Shown in pieces: positions 1 to 5,646 of a stretch of DNA of 6,259 nt. Below the pieces are notes generated by a model. That model was not told the DNA's origin and did not search any database. It saw only the letters and a program-made list of their open reading frames with translations. The position numbers were made by a program, and so were the translations under genes. The DNA is from Verrucomicrobiota bacterium (lineage in GTDB: Bacteria > Verrucomicrobiota > Verrucomicrobiia > Verrucomicrobiales > Verrucomicrobiaceae): the NCBI GenBank assembly GCA_023429545.1, contig JAEYUU010000099.1, forward strand, positions 1 through 6,259, written 5' to 3'. Positions within the stretch are counted from its first letter, which is position 1, and every line of letters starts with the position of its first letter.

Positions 1-1116
1 GAAGGCGCCATCACCGTCGAGGAGGCGAAGACCACGGAAACGAGCGTGGAAGTGGTAGAAGGCATGCAAATCGATCGTGGATATATTTCTCCTTACTTTG
101 TCACGGATCCCGAAAAGATGGAGGTGGCTCTGAATGATCCGGTGATTCTGCTTACGGATCGCAAAATCTCCCACATCCAGGAACTGCTCCCGCTGCTGGA
201 GGAGGTGGCCAAGAGTGGAAGTGCGCTCGTAATCGTGGCGGAGGATGTGGAGGCGGAGGCACTGGCCACCCTCATTGTGAATCGCCTGCGTGGAGTGGTC
301 GCCTGCGTAGCGGTGAAGGCACCCGGATTCGGCGATCGCCGGAAGGCCCTGCTACAGGACATGGCCATTCTCACTGGAGGAAAAGTCGTCTCCGATGAGC
401 TGGGCATGAAACTGGAGAAGGTCGCGCTGCATGACCTGGGGCGTGCCCGCCGCGTGCTGGTGGCGAAGGACACCACCACCATCGTGAGTGGCCAGGGAGC
501 AAAGGAGGCGATCACCGGCCGCTGCAATGAGCTGCGCCGGCAAATCAAGGAGACCACCTCGGATTACGATCGTGAGAAGCTGCAGGAGCGGCTCGCGAAA
601 CTGGCTGGTGGCGTGGCCGTGATCCGTGTTGGAGCTCCCTCAGAGTCCGAAATGAAAGCCCGCAAAGATGCCTTTGATGACGCAATCAGTTCCACCAAGG
701 CAGCCATTGCGGAAGGCATCGTCCCGGGTGGAGGACTTGCGCTGCTCAGGGCGATTGACGCCGTGGAACGCGAGGCGGCGCAAGCTGAAGGTGACGAACG
801 CACTGGCCTGATCGTACTCAAGCGCGCACTCGAAACCCCTGCGAGACAGATTGCCGAGAACTCTTCGGTCGATGGCGGCGTGGTCGTCGCAAAGATGCGC
901 GAAGGAACCGGCAGCTTTGGTTTCGACGCGGGGCGCGGGGTTTATGCAGATCTGACAGAGGCTGGAATCATCGACCCCACCAAGGTGGTCCGCATCGCCT
1001 TGGAGAACGCGGTATCCGTCGCGGGTATCCTGCTGCTGACGGAGGCCACCATGACGGAAGTGCCAGAACCGAAGGAGGCGCATGGAGCTGCAGGCCTCGA
1101 ACATGGAATGGAGTAA
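1..1116 (+). CDS. groEL: GroEL-type 60 kDa chaperonin, 3' part (5' end outside window)
   Basis: This is the C-terminal 371 codons of an ATP-dependent cytosolic group I chaperonin that folds proteins in a double ring with GroES. The frame is open from base 1, and the first residues ([10 protein letters not shown], then [16 protein letters not shown]) match GroEL from about residue 172 of roughly 545, so about 170 residues are missing upstream. Visible hallmarks are [12 protein letters not shown] and [11 protein letters not shown] in the apical domain, [25 protein letters not shown], and the intermediate/equatorial junction with GGG at fragment residues 243-245. The Asp needed for ATP hydrolysis (D398 in E. 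coli) is kept in [10 protein letters not shown], around fragment residue 227. The tail ends in [11 protein letters not shown] and lacks the usual GGM repeats, which suggests a secondary paralogue. The stop lies 3 nt before the DksA-like gene, so the two are probably co-transcribed. GroEL family identity is essentially certain; paralogue status is inferred. Confidence 0.97.
   Translation, partial: EGAITVEEAKTTETSVEVVEGMQIDRGYISPYFVTDPEKMEVALNDPVILLTDRKISHIQELLPLLEEVAKSGSALVIVAEDVEAEALATLIVNRLRGVVACVAVKAPGFGDRRKALLQDMAILTGGKVVSDELGMKLEKVALHDLGRARRVLVAKDTTTIVSGQGAKEAITGRCNELRRQIKETTSDYDREKLQERLAKLAGGVAVIRVGAPSESEMKARKDAFDDAISSTKAAIAEGIVPGGGLALLRAIDAVEREAAQAEGDERTGLIVLKRALETPARQIAENSSVDGGVVVAKMREGTGSFGFDAGRGVYADLTEAGIIDPTKVVRIALENAVSVAGILLLTEATMTEVPEPKEAHGAAGLEHGME
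1110..1113 (+). promoter_or_regulatory. Shine-Dalgarno for the DksA-like gene
   Basis: GGAG lies inside the last codons of the groEL-type gene, 6 nt before the ATG at 1120. This supports that start and implies translation linked to the upstream gene. Confidence 0.6.
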
Positions 1117-1119
1117 CTC

Positions 1120-1689
1120 ATGAAACCAGATCACCGACCCAGGAAACCTTTGCAGAACCCTGCAAACAAAACAGGTCCCATCAAGAGTGGTTCCAGCGGG
1201 ACGATTCCGGAGGCATGGAAGTGGCACTACCGCACCCTCATGGGGCTCCGGGCACGACTCCTCAAGGATCGCGGTTACCAGGAAGAGGCAGCCCAGGCCG
1301 CCGAAGCGATAGATCTGGATGGCGCGGCGATGGCGGATATCGCCACCGACGAGTTCGACCACGATCTGGCGCTGGCCATGTGGTCCCATGAGGACGACAT
1401 GCTCCAGGAAGTAGATGCGGCCATTCAGCGCATCATGGATGGAACGTACGGCTTCTGCCAGGAAACCGGGAAAAACATTTCCGGCGCCCGGCTGAAGGCC
1501 ATGCCCTGGACGAGGTATACAAGAGAGGTGGAAGCGCGGTTGGAGGAAGAAGGGGAAAAGCCAGGACCTCACCTGAGCAGGCTCAATCCCATCGCTTCCC
1601 CTTTCGAGCGCAAAAAGGTGCAGCCGGATGAAACGGATAATCCGAGCGCCGCTGAAGATGATGTTGTCCCCCCACCCCCAGCACCATGA
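1120..1689 (+). CDS. DksA/TraR-family protein with degenerate zinc finger
   Basis: The 189-residue protein resembles DksA/TraR-type RNA polymerase secondary-channel proteins, which adjust transcription under starvation or stress. Residues 32-60 and 80-107 look like the two helices of the coiled coil, with an acidic tip around residues 65-80 (DLDGAAMADIATDEFD). The family signature follows as IMDGTYGFCQETGKNI (105-120) and RLKAMPWTRYTREVE (124-138). The normal four-Cys zinc site is lost: only C113 remains, Thr116 replaces the second Cys, and the later pair is absent. Similar Cys-poor DksA-like proteins exist. A polar, low-complexity C-terminal tail (about 145-189) ends in PPPPAP. The ATG at 1120 has a good ribosome site and sits 3 nt after the chaperonin stop. 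The TGA stop overlaps the next ATG. Family membership is well supported; actual binding to RNA polymerase is inferred. Confidence 0.88.
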   Translation: MKPDHRPRKPLQNPANKTGPIKSGSSGTIPEAWKWHYRTLMGLRARLLKDRGYQEEAAQAAEAIDLDGAAMADIATDEFDHDLALAMWSHEDDMLQEVDAAIQRIMDGTYGFCQETGKNISGARLKAMPWTRYTREVEARLEEEGEKPGPHLSRLNPIASPFERKKVQPDETDNPSAAEDDVVPPPPAP

Positions 1690-2399
1690 AACGATTCCCG
1701 CCCGTGATACAGGACAACGACCCGCTGGATGGAGAAACCGTCCACATCCCGGTGGACGGTGTCCTGCTGGAAGGTTCTCTGGACATTCCCGCAAAGGCAA
1801 CCGGGGTAGTGATATTCGCTCACGGCAGCGGCAGCAGCCGCCACAGTAAACGCAACCAACTCGTGGCATGGAGAATTCGGGAGAAGGGACTCGGCACCCT
1901 CCTGTTTGATCTTCTCACCGCTGAGGAAGAGGAGATGGATGACGTCACGCGCAAACTTCGGTTTGATATCGACTTTCTTGCGAACCGCCTCATTGCCACC
2001 GCGCGCTGGCTGTTGGCGCGGCCGGGGACCCAGGGCATGCGCATTGGTTTTTTTGGTTCCAGCACCGGAGGGGCTGCGGCGTTGGTAGCGGCAGCGCGCA
2101 TGGGGAATGAAGTGGGAGCAGTGGTCTCACGAGGCGGACGGCCCGATCTGGCGGGCGATGCTCTTTCCAAGGTCCGATGCCCCACCCTGTTGATTGTAGG
2201 AGGTGCTGATGAGAACGTGCTTCTGTTGAACGAAGAAGCCTTGGCGGAACTGCGCTGTGAGAAAGAAATCAAGGTGATTCCCGGCGCGACCCACCTGTTT
2301 GAAGAGTACGGAGCCCTGCCTCAGGTGGCCCATCATGCGGCAACTTGGTTTCGTCACCACCTCGACACCAGTACCATTCCATCAGGAGACGTTTCATGA
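1686..2399 (+). CDS. Alpha/beta hydrolase, dienelactone-hydrolase-like
   Basis: This 237-residue cytosolic alpha/beta-hydrolase has no signal peptide or membrane segment. An oxyanion-hole motif lies at 46-51 (HGSGSS). The nucleophile elbow GSSTGG (124-129) places the catalytic Ser at 126. The likely acid is Asp175 in VGGADEN and the likely base is His203 in GATHLFEE, so the triad is complete and in the usual order. The substrate is unknown: the dienelactone-hydrolase label describes the fold and does not establish a reaction. Its start overlaps the upstream stop as ATGA, with a C-rich stretch and no clear Shine-Dalgarno before it, so it probably depends on translational coupling. Its own stop overlaps the start of the phosphoribosyltransferase gene in the same way. 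In actinobacteria this type of hydrolase occurs fused to that type of phosphoribosyltransferase, so the two probably work together. Confidence 0.93.
   Translation: MKRFPPVIQDNDPLDGETVHIPVDGVLLEGSLDIPAKATGVVIFAHGSGSSRHSKRNQLVAWRIREKGLGTLLFDLLTAEEEEMDDVTRKLRFDIDFLANRLIATARWLLARPGTQGMRIGFFGSSTGGAAALVAAARMGNEVGAVVSRGGRPDLAGDALSKVRCPTLLIVGGADENVLLLNEEALAELRCEKEIKVIPGATHLFEEYGALPQVAHHAATWFRHHLDTSTIPSGDVS
2384..2388 (+). promoter_or_regulatory. Shine-Dalgarno that fixes the phosphoribosyltransferase start
   Basis: AGGAG lies 7 nt before the ATG at 2396, inside the end of the hydrolase gene. It favours this start over an in-frame upstream start at 2345, which would add 17 residues lacking family similarity. 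Confidence 0.75.
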
Positions 2400-3079
2400 A
2401 TTCGGCATGTTTTCTTGATCGCCACCACGCAGGCGAGTTACTGGGCCAGGCTCTCTCGAAGTACGCTGATGGGAAGGATGTGATTGTGCTCGGGCTCCCA
2501 CGCGGAGGTGTGCCGGTGGCCTATGAAGTCGCCAGGCAGCTTCGCGTTCCAATGGATGTCATGGTCGTTCGAAAGCTGGGTGTGCCCGGATGGGAGGAAC
2601 TGGCCATGGGGGCAATTGCCTCCGGCGGCATCCGCGTGATGAATGACGACGTGGTCATGAGTTCCGGAGTGTCCCAGGAAACCATTGAGAAAGTGACCGC
2701 TCTGCAGCAGTTGGAGCTCACTCGCCGCGAGCTTGCCTACCGTGGGCATGACGCGCCTGCGAGAATCAAGGGGAGGATCGTGATCCTCGTGGATGATGGC
2801 ATTGCCACAGGAGCGACAATTCGGGCAGCCATCCGCGCGATTCGCGCGCAGAGTCCGGCGGAACTCATCGTGGCGGTGCCCGTGGCTCCCCCGGAGACCT
2901 GCGCGGAACTTCAACCCATGGTGGACAGTCTCGTCACGCTCGTGGTGCCGGATAACTTCATCGCCGTCGGCCACTGGTACCACAACTTCACCCAGACCAC
3001 CGATGATCAGGTGAGGGAACTACTGGCTCTGGCAGCGCGTGACCTGCAGGACTCCGGCCGCGGGGATTCTAACGCATAG
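2396..3079 (+). CDS. Phosphoribosyltransferase domain protein
   Basis: The 227-residue protein has a type I phosphoribosyltransferase fold. The diagnostic PRPP-binding loop is at 129-141 (VILVDDGIATGAT), with the two adjacent Asp residues at 133-134. Other conserved blocks of this uncharacterised subfamily are LPRGGVPVAYEVA (34-46), VRKLGVPGWEELAMGAIASGG (59-78) and the C-terminal WYHNFTQTTDDQV (194-206). Enzymes of this fold transfer phosphoribose from PRPP to or from a base, but the acceptor cannot be read here, and subfamily members are often annotated only by domain. The ATG at 2396 overlaps the hydrolase stop (ATGA) and has a strong ribosome site. It is the last gene of the plus-strand operon and converges on the minus-strand Usp gene 56 nt downstream. 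In actinobacteria the equivalent domain is fused to the hydrolase, which supports a joint function. Confidence 0.94.
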   Translation: MNSACFLDRHHAGELLGQALSKYADGKDVIVLGLPRGGVPVAYEVARQLRVPMDVMVVRKLGVPGWEELAMGAIASGGIRVMNDDVVMSSGVSQETIEKVTALQQLELTRRELAYRGHDAPARIKGRIVILVDDGIATGATIRAAIRAIRAQSPAELIVAVPVAPPETCAELQPMVDSLVTLVVPDNFIAVGHWYHNFTQTTDDQVRELLALAARDLQDSGRGDSNA

Positions 3080-3135
3080 CCATCAGCCCCGGCAATCCAG
3101 ACAGCGCCAGTGATATTAGCACGACGCCGGGCCTC

Positions 3136-4080
3136 TCACTTCACCACCATCACGGGACAGTGGGCGAGTCTCACCACCCGCTGGGCAGTGCTGCCCACGT
3201 AGCAGTGTCCCCAACGGGTGTGCTCGTGTGGACCTACCACGATGAGATCGCTTGAGGTCTCCTTCGCCACCCTGACGATCACATCCCATGGTTCGCCAAT
3301 TTCGACGCGCAGGTCCCAACCTACCCCTGCCGGCTGGTGTCTGGCGCGGACGCCAGTCAGCTTTTTGAGAGCCTCGTCCAGTCGCGTCGCACGCATTTGC
3401 GCGTCCGCCACCGGATCCAGTCCCACCGGATCTGGTTCCAGTGCCTGCACCAAAGTGACATGGCTTTCCCGGGACCCAGCCAGTTCGCGGGCCATGTCCA
3501 ACGCATGCCGTGCCCCGGCCCGATGATCGTACCCAACCAGAAAGCGTCTGAACTTCAATGGGGCGGGTCCCTGCAGAAACTCTCCCGCCTCATCTTTTGG
3601 CGGCTTCGCCACCAGAATGGCGCACGGAGCCTCCTGCACCACCTGCTCCGCCACACTGCCGATCAGGACACGGGCAAGCCCGGTGTGACCATGGCTGGAC
3701 ATGACGATCAAATCGTAGCCTTCATCCTTCGCCATGTCGCAGATGGCGCGCGCGGCATTGCCCGCCACGATGCGCGTTTCCAAGCCGGTCCTCTCACCGT
3801 ATTCCGTGCGCAGCTCCCGCATCAACTTGTCCGCGTGATTGAGCCTCGTTGAAAGCGTGTGGCTGTGGGATTCGTCGCAAACGATTTCATCCTTGATGAC
3901 ACGGTGGGGATCGACCACATGCGCCACGGTGACAGACGTCCCGGGACTTCGCTCAAGCATCGCTATCGTTGCATCCACCGCCGCCTTGGAAAGTGGGGAG
4001 AAATCCGTGGGAGCCAGAATCCTGCTGACACGCGCGGCGGTCTCCACCGCAAGCGGTGTATCATGGGACGCAGCATGCAT
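3136..4080 (-). CDS. Universal stress protein, two tandem UspA domains
   Basis: This 314-residue cytosolic protein has two UspA folds. Domain 1 (about 19-159) begins RILAPTDFSP with Asp25 in the nucleotide-binding position and carries SSHGHTGLARVLIGS at 128-142. The phosphate-binding pattern G-x2-G-x9-G-S is kept except that the first Gly is Ser128. Domain 2 (about 177-313) begins RRFLVGYD with Asp185 and carries GPHEHTRWGHCYVGS at 283-297, where the second Gly is Glu286. Both sites are therefore slightly off consensus and ATP binding may be weakened; this is inference. Usp proteins typically aid survival in starvation, hypoxia or oxidative stress. ATG 4080 is the only ATG giving a complete first domain, because an in-frame TAG lies 9-12 nt further upstream. 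No clear Shine-Dalgarno is seen. The gene diverges from the next Usp gene and converges on the phosphoribosyltransferase gene. Confidence 0.95.
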   Translation of the reverse strand: MHAASHDTPLAVETAARVSRILAPTDFSPLSKAAVDATIAMLERSPGTSVTVAHVVDPHRVIKDEIVCDESHSHTLSTRLNHADKLMRELRTEYGERTGLETRIVAGNAARAICDMAKDEGYDLIVMSSHGHTGLARVLIGSVAEQVVQEAPCAILVAKPPKDEAGEFLQGPAPLKFRRFLVGYDHRAGARHALDMARELAGSRESHVTLVQALEPDPVGLDPVADAQMRATRLDEALKKLTGVRARHQPAGVGWDLRVEIGEPWDVIVRVAKETSSDLIVVGPHEHTRWGHCYVGSTAQRVVRLAHCPVMVVK

Positions 4081-4267
4081 GGAGACATTCTACCATTTGT
4101 CATGCAGGGCGCGAGGCAGATCTTGCGAGGGAATGGGCACGCTTCCACCACTACCTTCTTCCCCATCTCCATGCCGCACCCAAAATCAGCACAGAGAATG
4201 CCAATGGGAGGAGAGCCGATTTCACCTCATGCTCCATGCTGGATACGCCTCCACCCCACCCACCGCC
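4081..4267. promoter_or_regulatory. Divergent intergenic region between two Usp genes
   Basis: This spacer should hold the promoters for both the minus-strand and plus-strand Usp genes. On the minus strand a TAGAAT hexamer (plus coordinates 4087-4092) resembles a -10 box but lies very close to the start codon and has no matching -35 box at 17 nt. No convincing plus-strand sigma-70 promoter, operator palindrome or repeat is visible. The regulatory role is inferred from gene orientation. Confidence 0.4.
4206..4213 (+). promoter_or_regulatory. Possible Shine-Dalgarno, alternative start of plus-strand Usp
   Basis: GGGAGGAG is the only strong ribosome-binding-like sequence upstream of the plus-strand Usp gene. 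It lies 15 nt before an in-frame ATG at 4229 and 54 nt before the family-type start at 4268. It would favour a 13-residue N-terminal extension, but the spacing is long. Confidence 0.35.
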
Positions 4268-4729
4268 ATGAAAGTACTTGCTGCGACAGACTTCTCACCT
4301 CCCGCGATGCAGGCTGCCGACATCGCGGCTGCAATCGCAGGCAAATCAATATCCACAGGCTCAGTGCATCTGGTGCATAGCACCTCCGACTGGCTGGTCT
4401 CTGCCGACATCCCCGCCACCGTGGTCCTGGAACAACGAGCGGGCGAAGATCTGGAGAAAGAAGCTGCTCGTCTGCGCGAAGCAGGTGCCATCGTAACCGC
4501 GAATCTCCGGCACGGCCCCGCAGCCGCGGAGATCATGACCGCTGCGGAGGAGTGTTCTCCGCACCTGGTGGTGATGGGATCCACGGGGACGGGATTGGGC
4601 AGCCGCTGGCTTGTGGGAAGCGTGGCAGAGCGGGTGGCCTCGCATGTGCATACGCCCTCGCTGGTGGTCCGCGACGGCGAACCGCTGCTGGCATGGCTGA
4701 ATAAAACACGACCGCTTCGCGTGCTTTGA
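4268..4729 (+). CDS. Universal stress protein domain, ended by in-frame TGA
   Basis: This 153-residue product contains one complete UspA domain and the start of a second. MKVLAATDFSP has Asp8 at the nucleotide site, and GSTGTGLGSRWLVGS (104-118) is a perfect G-x2-G-x9-G-S phosphate-binding motif, so ATP binding is plausible. The tail LLAWLNKTRPLRVL (140-153) is a linker plus the first strand of a further Usp domain, and the TGA stop falls inside that strand. The same frame then continues AVDFTASADAAM without a shift, so this gene and the next look like one reading frame of about 452 codons interrupted by one stop. Start 4268 fits the family N-terminus. An in-frame ATG at 4229, behind GGGAGGAG, is the alternative. 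It is divergent from the minus-strand Usp gene. As read, the protein would be a single-domain Usp with a useless tail. Confidence 0.85.
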   Translation: MKVLAATDFSPPAMQAADIAAAIAGKSISTGSVHLVHSTSDWLVSADIPATVVLEQRAGEDLEKEAARLREAGAIVTANLRHGPAAAEIMTAAEECSPHLVVMGSTGTGLGSRWLVGSVAERVASHVHTPSLVVRDGEPLLAWLNKTRPLRVL

Positions 4730-4750
4730 GCCGTGGATTTTACGGCCTCA
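4727..4750 (+). other. Potential RNA hairpin starting at the internal TGA
   Basis: TGA and GCCGT (4727-4734) can pair with ACGGC (4742-4746) and TCA (4748-4750), leaving a 7-nt loop and one bulged C at 4747. This gives an 8-bp stem that contains the TGA and the following GTG. There is no U-tract, so it is not a typical terminator. It may be chance or affect readthrough or re-initiation. Confidence 0.35.
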
Positions 4751-5629
4751 GCAGATGCCGCCATGGCTTTTGTAAAGCAACTGGCAACGTGGGGCCCCGT
4801 CCAGATTGAAGCGGCCTATATCACGGGTGGTGAGAACGACCATTCCAAGCTCAGGCGCCCATCCATCCCCCCCCTGAACGAGCAGAACGATGATCTTCAG
4901 AGTCGAGAGCGGGATATCTGGGAGCGGCTCCATGACGCGCTGGGCAATCTTCCAGCGGAAGTGTATGTGCGCCCCGCCTGCGGCAGTGCTTTTGCGACTT
5001 TCCTGGATCTGGCGAGAGAGAGGAACGCAGACCTGATCGTGGCAGGCTCCCACCAGCGCCATGGCCTCCGGAAGCTGGCTGCTCCGGCCTTCTCCCACGG
5101 GGTGCTGGTTCATGCCTCTACCAATGTGCTCTGTGTGCCCCTGGCATCGTACCAGCCGGAGTTCAAGGCGCCGTCCATCCACAGTGTACTGGTGGCCACC
5201 GACTTCTCCCCTTCTGGCGACAATGCCATACGGCATGCCGTGGGTCTTCTCCCGCAAGGGGGCCGCATCAAGATTGTTCATGTGTGTCATGATCCCTCGC
5301 CGGGAATCAATCCGGTGATCTCTTCCGAAGTGTACTTTGATCACAGCCTGGCCGTCGCACGAGACAAAGAGGAGTCCGAGGCGAAGATTCTTGCGCTCGT
5401 ACCACGGCAGCTTGCAACTTCGTCGATCACATTCAGCACCGAGGTCGTCGTCCACAAGGACGCCGCCTTGGCCATCAAGGAACTCGCCGACACCTTTGGA
5501 GCGGACATCATCTGCATGGGCACACACGGCCGCACGCGAACCGCTGCGGCACTCTTGGGATCGACGGTGCAGAAGCTGATATCAAAAACCGCGAAGCCAG
5601 TCTTCGTCATCCATGCTCCCTCCGAATGA
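4733..5629 (+). CDS. Universal stress protein, two UspA domains, lacking first strand
   Basis: As read, this is a 298-residue product from GTG 4733, 3 nt after the TGA of the upstream Usp gene and in the same frame. The first domain (about 1-138) begins directly at the nucleotide-site Asp (MDFTASADAAM), so most of its first beta strand is missing and is encoded upstream of the TGA as LRVL. Its phosphate motif is degenerate: AGSHQRHGLRKLAAP around 104-118 lacks the expected second Gly and the closing Gly-Ser. The second domain (about 149-294) is canonical, with VLVATDFSPSGDNA and Asp157, and GTHGRTRTAAALLGS at 263-277 matches G-x2-G-x9-G-S exactly. It is therefore probably the C-terminal two-thirds of a three-domain Usp. 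Independent translation would need re-initiation at GTG; no Shine-Dalgarno is evident. Domain assignment is firm, independent existence as a gene is doubtful. Confidence 0.82.
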   Translation: MDFTASADAAMAFVKQLATWGPVQIEAAYITGGENDHSKLRRPSIPPLNEQNDDLQSRERDIWERLHDALGNLPAEVYVRPACGSAFATFLDLARERNADLIVAGSHQRHGLRKLAAPAFSHGVLVHASTNVLCVPLASYQPEFKAPSIHSVLVATDFSPSGDNAIRHAVGLLPQGGRIKIVHVCHDPSPGINPVISSEVYFDHSLAVARDKEESEAKILALVPRQLATSSITFSTEVVVHKDAALAIKELADTFGADIICMGTHGRTRTAAALLGSTVQKLISKTAKPVFVIHAPSE

Positions 5630-5646
5630 GGTGTACGGATACTCCC

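Noticed and set aside
640..1869. A 409-codon open frame on the minus strand across the groEL, DksA-like and hydrolase genes
   Set aside because: It lies antisense to three well-supported coding regions, its translation shows no recognisable domain, and such frames are common opposite high-GC genes.
3080..3135. A rho-independent terminator between the convergent genes
   Set aside because: Only a 6-bp CCCGGC/GCCGGG pairing separated by more than 30 nt is visible, with no T-run on either strand.
3839..4228. N-terminal extension of the plus-strand Usp frame back to 3839
   Set aside because: It runs antisense to the tandem Usp gene and through the intergenic region, and shows no domain; the Usp fold starts at 4268.
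4727..4729. The internal TGA as a selenocysteine codon
   Set aside because: The position is a hydrophobic strand residue in Usp domains, with no Cys expected, and the nearby hairpin loop is too close to the TGA for a normal bacterial SECIS. No selenocysteine machinery can be assessed from this window.
4748..5527. A 259-codon minus-strand open frame opposite the Usp gene
   Set aside because: The plus strand clearly encodes Usp domains with intact motifs; the antisense translation looks like no known family.
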